A stretch of DNA of 64,000 nt from an uncultured Eubacteriales bacterium. Its GTDB lineage: Bacteria; Bacillota; Clostridia; Peptostreptococcales; Anaerovoracaceae. The DNA lies in contig CACYFZ010000002.1 in NCBI GenBank assembly GCA_902773835.1, forward strand, positions 1 through 64,000, in the 5' to 3' direction. Every line of letters begins with the position of its first letter. Position 1 is the stretch's first letter. The notes under the pieces are model-generated. The model ran no database searches, was not told where the DNA came from, and worked only from the letters and a program-made list of their open reading frames with translations. This document shows positions 36,546 through 44,884 of the stretch, piece after piece. The translations under genes and the position numbers were made by a program.

Positions 36546-37448
36546 TTAGAATATGATGAGTCCGAGTTTCCAGAGAACTCCGACGCCTACGACCGAGCTG
36601 AAGAAAAACGTAAGTCCAGCAGTAAGAGGAGCATTCTTGTCGGAAGCAGCAGCTTCGTAATCTCCGAGGACTTCAGCGCTCTCTGCATCAACTGCAGGAG
36701 TGATGTCTGAAGTTTTTACTTCCTCTATTACCGGTGTAGGAACTGTCTCTTCAGCTGCAAAAGGTACGAATGTGTCGCTGAAGTAAACTGCGGAAGTTTT
36801 AGTTGCTGTAGACTCAGAGCTCTCTTCATAAGGCTCCAGATAAACCGGATTATCACTGACGATGCCTTCGGCCTCTTCGGCAGGTTCGAACCAATAGTGA
36901 ACGTTTCCGTTAGGATATTCAACGTAGTGTTCTGTTCCGCCTTCTACAGGAATATCCCACTCGGTAGGTCCGACTTCCGGCTTAATTTCATCATCGTCAT
37001 TAGGCTCGAAATTTACATCGATTGTTCCGTCGGCATTCTCTACGTAAATAAGCATTCCGCCTTCTACAGGCTCAGCCCACGTAGCAAGTCCGACTTCCCC
37101 TTCTTCCTCATCGTTTTCTTCAGGAAGAATCTCTCCTGAAAATTCCTCATCAACGTCATCATTGTTGTCGTTATCGGTATTACCGCTGACGCTTACTTCT
37201 TCCTGAGGAGCTGCCGGCTCTTCTACAGCAGGTGCTTCTGCAACAGGAGCTGCAGGTGCAGGTGCAGGTGTTTCTGCAACAGGTGCAGGTGCAGGAGCTT
37301 CCTGCTCAGCGACCTCTACATTAGTGTTATCACTACCTTCTGCAGGATCCCCGGATTCATCTGCCATAACTGAAACTGCCATGGCTAATGTGAAGATCAT
37401 TGTCAGAAGCATTATTCCGAAAATGTTTACAAATCTATAGTTTTTCAT
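36546..37448 (-). CDS. Secreted acidic Pro/Ala/Glu-rich protein with LWKLG tail
   Basis: 300 residues. Signal peptide (1-29, cleavage near VMADE), a Pro-Ala-rich stalk (50-85), an Asp/Glu/Asn-rich stretch, then two copies of a short beta repeat (AEPVEGGMLIYVENADGTID and DIPVEGGTEHYVEYPNGNVH). An acidic linker leads to a C-terminal membrane segment ending in GVLWKLGLIIF. No LPXTG. The C-terminal tail is shared with the 30703-31809 protein. Transcribed leftward; GTTAC repeats upstream (37528-37543) may control it. Confidence 0.85.
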   Translation of the reverse strand: MKNYRFVNIFGIMLLTMIFTLAMAVSVMADESGDPAEGSDNTNVEVAEQEAPAPAPVAETPAPAPAAPVAEAPAVEEPAAPQEEVSVSGNTDNDNNDDVDEEFSGEILPEENDEEEGEVGLATWAEPVEGGMLIYVENADGTIDVNFEPNDDDEIKPEVGPTEWDIPVEGGTEHYVEYPNGNVHYWFEPAEEAEGIVSDNPVYLEPYEESSESTATKTSAVYFSDTFVPFAAEETVPTPVIEEVKTSDITPAVDAESAEVLGDYEAAASDKNAPLTAGLTFFFSSVVGVGVLWKLGLIIF

Positions 37449-37527
37449 AATTCCCCTTCGAATTAAAAATTTATTAATTGTGTTAAGTGAATCCTAACAT
37501 ATTAAGTGGAGATAAACAAGGAAAAAT

Positions 37528-37543
37528 GTAACTTTTTTGTAAC
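37528..37543 (-). promoter_or_regulatory. GTTAC direct repeat upstream of the 36546-37448 gene
   Basis: On the minus strand GTTAC occurs twice, 11 bp apart (37543-37539 and 37532-37528); a TTAATA/TAATAT -10-like box lies about 27-28 bp further. Same design as the + strand operators. The rest of the 37449-37815 gap holds two GCTATATAT words (37611 and 37650) and the operator of the next gene. Confidence 0.45.
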
Positions 37544-37711
37544 CGAAATCAAAGTATTAAATTTTCTTTAATTACAGGAATCAAAGAGGGTTTACAATCC
37601 CCGTCTACCCGCTATATATAGTATTAGCAAGCAGCTCTCACGCTATATATTCCGTTAGACTGCAAGGGAACAAAAATATCTTCAAGAATCTTCAATTCTT
37701 AACATTTATGT

Positions 37712-37765
37712 ATAACCGTCCTGCCACTTTGTGTAACCAAAGTGTGATTGTTACAGGAGTATAAT
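37712..37765 (+). promoter_or_regulatory. Direct-repeat operator and -10 box of the 37816 gene
   Basis: ATAAC (37712), a degenerate copy (37722), GTAAC (37733) and GTGAT (37744) at 10-11 bp intervals; TATAAT (37760-37765) starts exactly 27 bp after the GTAAC copy. Confidence 0.6.
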
Positions 37766-37815
37766 ATCTTCAACTGTATTTAAGGTTATTGGTTATCAGA
37801 AAGGTTGGTTACGTT

Positions 37816-38706
37816 ATGAACATTAAGACAAGACGCTTAGTATGCACCGTGCTGTGCATCGCTATGCTGTTTTCGCTTATGTCTTTTGTTGTATATGCTG
37901 ATAACGACAGGGACTATTCAGGCACTGATAAACAAACGGTGACTGAGAATAAGGGCGAGGGCAGAGCTGTTGATCTTGAGATCAAATCTAAGAATAACAC
38001 TCCTAAAAAAGCTAATCCGGACGCTAAGTTCAAAGTAAAATACTATGTTCCCGATAACGCTTACGGCAATAACATCTTCTGGAACCGAAGCAACAAATTC
38101 ACCGTTTATAAGGGACAGAAGTTGTGGTGTGATTTTACTATATTTGATACTTGGGTAAATTGGTATACGATACCTGCTATTGACATTCTAAACGTTAATA
38201 AGAATGTCGTGACAGGGTATTATCCTGCTAATTCGAGTCTTGTTGTTACCCCTGATTTATGGAGCGACTATACCGGCTATATCGATATAAAGAGTTCTAA
38301 GCTTAAGGTCGGAACATATTATCTTGATATCAACGCTATGCCTTGTTATCGTGACGGATTTTGGGCCGGCAATTATTATGAATTTGATATCCCGTACGAG
38401 CGCGTAACGTTTTATGTAAAAGCGCTGCCGAGACCAACTAAGCTTAAAGCTACAGCCGGAAAGAAGAAAGTAACAGTTTCCTTCAAGAAGTCAACGGGTG
38501 CTCAGAAATATGAGATTTACAGAAGCACTAAGAAGAAGAGCGGATACAAAAAGATTGCTACTACTAAAAAGACAAAGTATGTAGACAAGAAAGTTTCAAG
38601 GAAGAAAAAATACTACTACAAGGTCAGGGCGTTAAGGGGCAGCACCAAGGCAGGTGTAGCACGCAGCACATTCACGCCTCCTGTCAGAAGCAAGAAAGTT
38701 AAATAA
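37816..38706 (+). CDS. Secreted protein with C-terminal Fn3 domain
   Basis: 296 residues from the ATG at 37816, which has AAAGG upstream; a TTG at 37789 is less likely. Signal peptide (1-30, cleavage near VYADN), a Tyr/Trp-rich beta domain (about 65-205) that I do not recognise, then a very basic fibronectin type III-like domain (210-296, PRPTKLKATAGKKKVTVSFK, YEIYRSTKKKSGYKKIATT). The Lys-rich Fn3 resembles those of the neighbouring subtilase. Probably bound to the wall by charge. Preceded by the direct-repeat operator. Confidence 0.85.
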   Translation: MNIKTRRLVCTVLCIAMLFSLMSFVVYADNDRDYSGTDKQTVTENKGEGRAVDLEIKSKNNTPKKANPDAKFKVKYYVPDNAYGNNIFWNRSNKFTVYKGQKLWCDFTIFDTWVNWYTIPAIDILNVNKNVVTGYYPANSSLVVTPDLWSDYTGYIDIKSSKLKVGTYYLDINAMPCYRDGFWAGNYYEFDIPYERVTFYVKALPRPTKLKATAGKKKVTVSFKKSTGAQKYEIYRSTKKKSGYKKIATTKKTKYVDKKVSRKKKYYYKVRALRGSTKAGVARSTFTPPVRSKKVK

Positions 38707-38729
38707 TTAAATATGTAAGAATTAACCTG

Positions 38730-38761
38730 CATAATAGGGCGTTTTATCCCGCCCTATTATG
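38730..38761 (+). terminator. Hairpin after the Fn3 protein gene
   Basis: Perfect 12-bp stem CATAATAGGGCG/CGCCCTATTATG (38730-38741/38750-38761), without a T-run (CTTATAAAA follows). It lies just before the subtilase ribosome site. Confidence 0.65.
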
Positions 38762-38782
38762 CTTATAAAAAAGGAAGAGACA

Positions 38783-40552
38783 ATGGCCGGAATCAGATCT
38801 AATATCTACAACAGAATGATATGGATTATCGCTCTATCGTTGAGCGTGGTTCTCATGTGCGGAATTTCTTCCTTTGCTGAAGAAGAGACAGTGTCCATAA
38901 CGGATTCCGGCGGAGACTACTCGGAATACTCAATGGATGTTGCAGACCTCTCAGCTGAAGCGCTCGAAGAAAATGAGAGCGCAGAAGAGGCCCTCAGCAA
39001 GCGTCTTTTAATTGTAGGCAGCGATGATCTGGACTTGACTGCACTGGAAGGGGCTTACAACATAGTTTCAAGTGGTGATGGCTTGTATGTCGTTCAGTTT
39101 GATACAAAATCCGATGCAAACAGAGCATATAAGACCCTTCGGAAATGGGATACAGTCGATTCGGTTGAATATGATGACACCGTGGAATCAGAGAGTCTTA
39201 AAGCTTCAATTTTTGCTGCAGCTGCGAGTTCATCCGGTCATTTATCATGGGGTGCGGATTGCATCGGGACAGACAGTTATTCAAGTCGAATCGCTTACGG
39301 AAGCGGACGCAGTGTTAAAGTGGCCGTTGTAGACTCCGGAGTCGACAGAAATCATCCGTTCTTATCATCGAGGGTTTCGGGAGGATACAACTTAGTTGAT
39401 AAGACTTCGAACCCGAAAGACCTAAACGGACACGGAACTCATGTTGCGGGTATAATTGCCGACTGCACCTTGGGCAGAAATGAGATCTCCATTATGCCGG
39501 TAAGGGTTCTTGATAAGGACGGAGTCGGAAACATTTCTACCGTGGGCAGCGGGCTCCTTTATGCTTGTGATAACGGCGCGGACATTATTAATCTGAGTGT
39601 GGGCGGCCCTCACAGCGCTTATTTGGATTCGATTGTAAAGAGAGTAATTAACAGAAAGGTTATTCTGGTCACGGCCTCCGGAAACGAAGCCTGTGATATA
39701 GATTACATAGGATCATGCCCATCTCATATAGAAGAAGCTATAACAGTGGGTGCAATAGACAAATCTTTCAGAGTAGATCAGTATTCTAACTACGGAAAGA
39801 AATTAGATTTTGTAGCACCGGGAACTGCCGTAAGAAGCTCTTTCTTAAACAGCGGATATGCAACATACAGCGGTACATCCATGGCATCTCCACACGTTGC
39901 GGCGTCCGTAGCTCTTTTAGAGTTGCATTACGGAAGCCTAAGCAACAGAGAGGTAGAATCTTTGCTTAAGAGAAGCTGCCGTAAGTATTCAGATATTTAC
40001 AGATACGGAAACGGCGTGATAAATCTCAAGAACCTGGCTGCGTCCATAGCCAATCAGAATATTGCGCTCAGCAGCAAATCATATGAATATTCCGGAAAAG
40101 ACAAGAAACCTTCGGTAAAGGTGTCTCGTAACGGACAGAATCTTTTCAAGGGAAGAGATTATTCCGTAACATACCTGAACACCAAAAGTGTAGGAACGGC
40201 ATATGCTATCGTTAAAGGAAAAGGGACTTATAACGGTGTAAAGAAAATTTCCTATGTCATCAAACCGAGAGGAACTGCGATTTCAAAAATCTCTCCGAAG
40301 AAAAAAGGGTTCAAGGTAGCGTGGAAAAAACAGAAAATCCAGACCTCGGGTTACGAGATACAGTACAGTCTGAAGAGCAATTTCAAATCGGCAAAGACAG
40401 TAGAAATAAAAGGAAACAATGCTTCTTCGAAAACAGTCAAAAAACTGCAGAGACATAAGAAATATTTTGTCAGAATCAGAACATATAAAACCGTCAACGG
40501 AAAGAAATACTGTTCAAAATGGAGCAGCAAGTTCAGAGTTGTAACAAAATAG
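38783..40552 (+). CDS. Subtilisin-like serine protease (S8) with C-terminal beta domains
   Basis: 589 residues; the ATG at 38783 with AAGGAAG upstream is preferred to 38759, which lies in the hairpin. Signal peptide (1-32), an inhibitor-like propeptide (about 75-135, KRLLIVGSDDLDL...YVVQFDTKSDANRAY), and the peptidase domain (about 150-430) with the intact triad Asp184 (VVDSGVD), His217 (NGHGTHVAG) and Ser366 (GTSMASPH), oxyanion Asn301. C-terminal part: an MBG-like beta domain (YEYSGKDKKPSVKV) and a Lys-rich Fn3 domain (500-589). A secreted, self-maturing protease that may process surface proteins. Confidence 0.95.
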   Translation: MAGIRSNIYNRMIWIIALSLSVVLMCGISSFAEEETVSITDSGGDYSEYSMDVADLSAEALEENESAEEALSKRLLIVGSDDLDLTALEGAYNIVSSGDGLYVVQFDTKSDANRAYKTLRKWDTVDSVEYDDTVESESLKASIFAAAASSSGHLSWGADCIGTDSYSSRIAYGSGRSVKVAVVDSGVDRNHPFLSSRVSGGYNLVDKTSNPKDLNGHGTHVAGIIADCTLGRNEISIMPVRVLDKDGVGNISTVGSGLLYACDNGADIINLSVGGPHSAYLDSIVKRVINRKVILVTASGNEACDIDYIGSCPSHIEEAITVGAIDKSFRVDQYSNYGKKLDFVAPGTAVRSSFLNSGYATYSGTSMASPHVAASVALLELHYGSLSNREVESLLKRSCRKYSDIYRYGNGVINLKNLAASIANQNIALSSKSYEYSGKDKKPSVKVSRNGQNLFKGRDYSVTYLNTKSVGTAYAIVKGKGTYNGVKKISYVIKPRGTAISKISPKKKGFKVAWKKQKIQTSGYEIQYSLKSNFKSAKTVEIKGNNASSKTVKKLQRHKKYFVRIRTYKTVNGKKYCSKWSSKFRVVTK

Positions 40553-40564
40553 CAGGAGCGCTGT

Positions 40565-41911
40565 CTAATCAATCAGCATCTTCATGTTAATTGGGGTCTT
40601 CCAGATTCCGTCGTCAGTCCCCTTGTTGTTACAGAGGATTTCTATATATCCTTCGTCATTGATGATTAAGCTTTCTACCTCGCCCATGTCACATTCTATG
40701 GAGCCGAGGTATTTTTGGTGCAGCATATCGTAGAAATCAATATAGTTGGTTCCTATATAATTCTCGCCGGAAACACAGTGCATCATAATTCCTCTGTATG
40801 CACCGCAGTCCTGTGTGTATTGTTTTTTATTGCGAGAGATCCTTGCGAAACTGTTTACAACTTTAAAATCTCTGTCGTAGGTAGTGTTGTTGTAATACTG
40901 GCTGACAAAAAACATATCTGACTTTTCGTCGTATGCAATACCTGAAGCATCGTAAGGGAGATTAAAAGTTTTATAATCGTTGAATTTTTTGTCAAAGGAA
41001 ACGCATCCGGGACCGAGACTTTTTACCTCGTAATAACGATCATCGGCAACTGTAAATCCGTTACAGTGACCAAGATTCACTTTAGGCTTGGTCACGGTCT
41101 TTTCATCACCGAAGGAAATAATACGCTGGATTTTATCGCCCTTACTTGAATACAAGACAACATATTTTCCGTCGACGTATGCGAATGACTGCGGGATATC
41201 TGCACCTTCGGCCCCCGATATCTTAGTAACGAGTTCACAGTTTTTCTTATTCAGCTTATAGAAGATGTGAGGGGAAGCTCCCGGTGCGTCAACATTCACG
41301 GAGTCCAGAACATTGACGTGAATCTTTTTAATAGCGGCAACATAATCTTCGCTTTCTGCCGTCTTCACGGTCACCACATAATCGCCGGGCTTTGTGAACA
41401 TGACCTTGTCACCCATTATTTTCATATTTTTGTTTTCAGATAATATTGTAAGATCCGTTTCTGCATTGAGCTTTAAGTCGACAAGGGTATTAGCAAACTT
41501 CATCTGAGATTCCTCGCCTGCTATATTTTGAATCTTTTTAGTTCTGGTTGTTTCGGTAAGCGTATCAAAACCTTCTCGCTTCTTACTGTCTGCACGCACT
41601 GAAATAGAGTATTCCGTGTCTTCGGCCAACCCGGTCAAACGCATCTCGCTTCTCATTCCGCTTACGGATATGGTCTTGTCGTTATATTTAATTACATATC
41701 TGTATACATTTCGGGGTCTTTCCCATGCGACGGTTATGTAATCAGCACCTCTGTCGGCAATCCATATTTTTTCAAGAAAACCGGGTCTGGCTTGATAGTC
41801 ACGATATAATGTGGCTCCCAAGGCAAACAACGCAACAAACAGCAGTAACAATAAAACATTAATTACTTTTTTCTGTTTTTTTCTCTTATCTATCTTTTTC
41901 GCGTGCTTCAT
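40565..41911 (-). CDS. Membrane-anchored Fn3 protein with propeller-like C-terminus
   Basis: 448 residues. Basic N-terminus and a membrane segment (about 16-34, signal anchor), then an Fn3 domain (about 43-125, ITVAWERPRNVYRYVIKYN), a beta domain (130-205, FTKPGDYVVTVKTAESEDY), and a C-terminal half with repeated Tyr/Phe-Val-Asp strands typical of a beta-propeller (FAYVDGKYVVLYSS, IAYDEKSDMFFVSQYYN). Exposed outside the membrane. Convergent with the subtilase gene, only 12 bases apart. No specific family recognised. Confidence 0.8.
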   Translation of the reverse strand: MKHAKKIDKRKKQKKVINVLLLLLFVALFALGATLYRDYQARPGFLEKIWIADRGADYITVAWERPRNVYRYVIKYNDKTISVSGMRSEMRLTGLAEDTEYSISVRADSKKREGFDTLTETTRTKKIQNIAGEESQMKFANTLVDLKLNAETDLTILSENKNMKIMGDKVMFTKPGDYVVTVKTAESEDYVAAIKKIHVNVLDSVNVDAPGASPHIFYKLNKKNCELVTKISGAEGADIPQSFAYVDGKYVVLYSSKGDKIQRIISFGDEKTVTKPKVNLGHCNGFTVADDRYYEVKSLGPGCVSFDKKFNDYKTFNLPYDASGIAYDEKSDMFFVSQYYNNTTYDRDFKVVNSFARISRNKKQYTQDCGAYRGIMMHCVSGENYIGTNYIDFYDMLHQKYLGSIECDMGEVESLIINDEGYIEILCNNKGTDDGIWKTPINMKMLID

Positions 41912-42097
41912 TTAAGTCCTAAAAATACGAGGAAATCCGATTGAACCCCCTCGCCTACCTTTCGGTGTTTTTATGCCCAACTATTTTTACTACAATAAGA
42001 CGAGTGCGTCAATCTCAAACTCTTGAAAAAACAAGTATAAACGTTTAATATGTAATTCGGATGTAAACCTAAAGAAAAGGACAGGATAAAACTACCC

Positions 42098-43453
42098 ATG
42101 AAGAAGAGGGACTCGCTGTTCCACGATGTTTCCATTAGAATCGTCAAGCTGATTAATCTGGTACTAATGACGACCCCTTTCATTTTCGTATGGTACAGAT
42201 TCTATGCCGATCAGCTTTGGGTCAAGTTCTTTATGCGCGGACATTGGCTGGTTATTGCCTTGTTCGTGCTTCTCTATTATACGATAGGAAAGGTTTACGA
42301 GGCGTTTAAGATATCTTATTCCGGTATCGGAGAGATGGTATACAGTCAGATGCTGGCACTCTTCGAAGTCGATATTATTATGTACATAATTGCATGGCTG
42401 CTGATCAGAAGGGCGCCGTTGATTACTCCGATGCTGGGAGCCTTCGCTGTGCAGACAGTAGTTGCAATAGTGTGGAGCTACCTCTCACAGAAGTGGTACT
42501 TCAAGACTTTTCCTGCAGACAGGACGGTAATAATCTGGGACATGCGAGATGAAATATCTCCTCTTATTAAACGATATCATCTCGAGAAAAAATACAGAGT
42601 TGTTGATACTGTGACAGCTCAGGAATGCATTAAAAATCTCAGCATCATCGAGAATACCGACACAGTCTTTCTGGTCGGTGTTCACAGTCACGACCGAAAT
42701 ATTATTTCAAAATATTGCCTTATGAACGGAATAAAGGCTTTCCTTATTCCGAGAGTAGGAGACCTTATTGTAGCGAGTGCTAAGAGCGTACACATGCTCC
42801 ATCTTCCTATTTTGAAAATTGACAGAAACAATCTTTCATATGAGTTTCTGATTATTAAGCGCTTGTCAGACATTCTTTTCGCATTGATAGGCCTTATCGT
42901 TTCATCTCCTCTTATGCTTATTATTGCTATATGTATCAAAGCAGAAGACGGCGGACCGATTATATTTAAACAAACCAGACTGACTAAGGGAAGAAGAGAG
43001 TTCGACATTCTGAAATTCCGCAGCATGAAAGTTGACGCAGAAGATGATGGACTGGCCAGGCTTTCATCCGGAGAAGAAGATGATAGAATAACAAGAGTCG
43101 GAAGGTTTATCAGAAGGACCAGATTGGATGAACTTCCTAATTTTATTAATATTATTAAGGGAGATATTTCCTTCGTCGGACCGCGTGGAGAGAGGCCGGA
43201 ATTGGCGGAAGAATATGAAAGGGAGATACCGGAATTCGCACTCAGACTTCAAGTCAAGGCAGGCCTGACAGGATATGCGCAGGTATACGGAAAATATAAC
43301 ACCAATCCGTATGATAAACTTCTTATGGATCTCACTTACATTGCCAACGCAAGTATATTTGAAGATTTGCGGATACTCTTTCTGACAATTAAAATATTGT
43401 TCATGTCGGACAGCACCGAAGGTGTGGATCCGGATAAAAGAACAGCAATGTAA
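42098..43453 (+). CDS. Polyprenyl-phosphate sugar-phosphate transferase (initiating enzyme)
   Basis: 451 residues. Four N-terminal membrane segments (about 15-130), a cytoplasmic Rossmann-like region (140-240), a further membrane segment (about 255-285), then the catalytic bacterial sugar transferase domain: KAEDGGPIIFKQTR, ILKFRSMKVDAED, RTRLDELPNFINIIKGDISFVGPRGERPEL and GLTGYAQVYGKYNTNPYDKL. WbaP/EpsL/CpsE type; it loads a sugar phosphate on undecaprenyl phosphate and starts a surface-polysaccharide repeat unit. Followed at once by a Wzy-like polymerase. The 186-base gap upstream shows nothing clear. Confidence 0.93.
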   Translation: MKKRDSLFHDVSIRIVKLINLVLMTTPFIFVWYRFYADQLWVKFFMRGHWLVIALFVLLYYTIGKVYEAFKISYSGIGEMVYSQMLALFEVDIIMYIIAWLLIRRAPLITPMLGAFAVQTVVAIVWSYLSQKWYFKTFPADRTVIIWDMRDEISPLIKRYHLEKKYRVVDTVTAQECIKNLSIIENTDTVFLVGVHSHDRNIISKYCLMNGIKAFLIPRVGDLIVASAKSVHMLHLPILKIDRNNLSYEFLIIKRLSDILFALIGLIVSSPLMLIIAICIKAEDGGPIIFKQTRLTKGRREFDILKFRSMKVDAEDDGLARLSSGEEDDRITRVGRFIRRTRLDELPNFINIIKGDISFVGPRGERPELAEEYEREIPEFALRLQVKAGLTGYAQVYGKYNTNPYDKLLMDLTYIANASIFEDLRILFLTIKILFMSDSTEGVDPDKRTAM

Positions 43454-43504
43454 TCTTAAAAATGTACATTGCTTAACTCGAGTTCAATCCCTAAAGGTGC
43501 CCAA

Positions 43505-44884
43505 TTGATAATTAATGCTTTTCTGAAATTTTACATTACTATAGCAAATGCAATTGCTTCGGTTTCAAGCAGAATGCCGGCAGGGATGAGGACTGCACTT
43601 TTATACTTATCTTCTTTTGTAATTCTTTGGAACGGAACACTGCGCTTTTGCAACATATATATCAGAGAAGCCTTATTTTACTATGATACGTCTGCAATTG
43701 TCGGAATCGTTATGATAGCGATTTTTACATTTTTTTCCGTTGACAGAAAAGTTGAAACAGAACAGTTAGAAATAAACAGATTTTTTTGGACGGGATGGAT
43801 ATTATGCTTTGGCATGATGCTTATCATGTCCTTTTTTAATGAAGTCAGAGAGGAGTATTTGCTGTGGGGCGTTGTATCGTTGCTCTTCTTCCCCCTTATA
43901 TATGTTTCTCACGAATATAACTCGGAGAGAATATGTTCCATTCTGGCACAGAACACAGAGCTTATAGCTCTGGTATTTTTCATATCCAGCATCATAGTTG
44001 ATGCAATGATGACTGAAGATGACCTGCTTCTGTTTGAAGAGTACACGGGGATAGCTTCAAATCCGAACAACAACGGAATGGTTTGCACGGCATTTTTCGG
44101 TGCGGCTTTTTACATGTTGTTTACTGACAGAAAAAGGAGATTTACACATCTGATTGTAATAGGGATCAGCGCTGCGCTCAGCGTTGTGTCTCTTTCCAGA
44201 ACCTCAGTCCTGGCGATTCTTATACAGTGCGTCGTCGGCTTGTGGTTCTATCTTAAATGGAAGAAAAAGAGCAATTTCTGCAGATTTACAAGCAAGAATG
44301 CAATTGCATGCGTTTTAATTGTATTAGTCGTAGCCGTTGCGTCGGGGATGTTGTTCAAAGCGTCTGACGATTTTTCTCTGGCCGTTCATGCGGAAAGTGC
44401 AAGAGTCGAAATACACGAAACGAAAAGTACGGGCGTGTATGACTGGCTGAACTACTATTCCAGCAGAAGAATGGATGTATGGAGTGCCTATCTTAAAGAG
44501 ACCAGGTTTTTCGGAAACGGCAGCCCAAAGGAACTTTTAATAGAGGGATATGATGCGTCCCGGTGGGCACATAATAACGCCCTGGATATACTATATGCCT
44601 CGGGCGTAATTCCTTTTGCGGGCTATGTAATGTTCCTGTTATCGGGACTGGTCTTCATATTAAAAGGCCTCCGTAAAGAAAGGGATAATAAAAGGGAAGT
44701 AATGTTTTGCATTATTATGTTCGCAGGTTACTTCTGCCAAGTCATGTTGGAGATTACCATAACACCTATATCAGCCGACATAGTATTCCTTACATATGCA
44801 GGCTTGGCGCCTATGGCCATGAGCGGTAGAAAGAGAAAAGGAGAAAGACCGATTCATTCGTCAATTGCTGATCATCTTTCGTAG
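43505..44884 (+). CDS. O-antigen polymerase/ligase-like (Wzy) membrane protein
   Basis: 459 residues with about ten membrane segments and a large external loop (about 320-370) of the Wzy_C type, containing RRMDVWSAYLKETRFFGNGS and WAHNNALDILYASGVIPF. SASRTS-like LSRTSVLAILIQ precedes it. Polymerises lipid-linked repeat units outside the membrane. The TTG at 43505 has AAAGGTG five bases before it; an alternative TTG at 43469 lacks a ribosome site. Its last 24 bases overlap the convergent glycosyltransferase gene. Confidence 0.85.
   Translation: MIINAFLKFYITIANAIASVSSRMPAGMRTALLYLSSFVILWNGTLRFCNIYIREALFYYDTSAIVGIVMIAIFTFFSVDRKVETEQLEINRFFWTGWILCFGMMLIMSFFNEVREEYLLWGVVSLLFFPLIYVSHEYNSERICSILAQNTELIALVFFISSIIVDAMMTEDDLLLFEEYTGIASNPNNNGMVCTAFFGAAFYMLFTDRKRRFTHLIVIGISAALSVVSLSRTSVLAILIQCVVGLWFYLKWKKKSNFCRFTSKNAIACVLIVLVVAVASGMLFKASDDFSLAVHAESARVEIHETKSTGVYDWLNYYSSRRMDVWSAYLKETRFFGNGSPKELLIEGYDASRWAHNNALDILYASGVIPFAGYVMFLLSGLVFILKGLRKERDNKREVMFCIIMFAGYFCQVMLEITITPISADIVFLTYAGLAPMAMSGRKRKGERPIHSSIADHLS

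Noticed and set aside
43475..43505. tRNA 3' end (a GTTCAATCC-like T-arm sequence)
   Set aside because: No acceptor, D-arm or anticodon arm can be built around it; it lies in the leader of the polymerase gene and includes its ribosome site.
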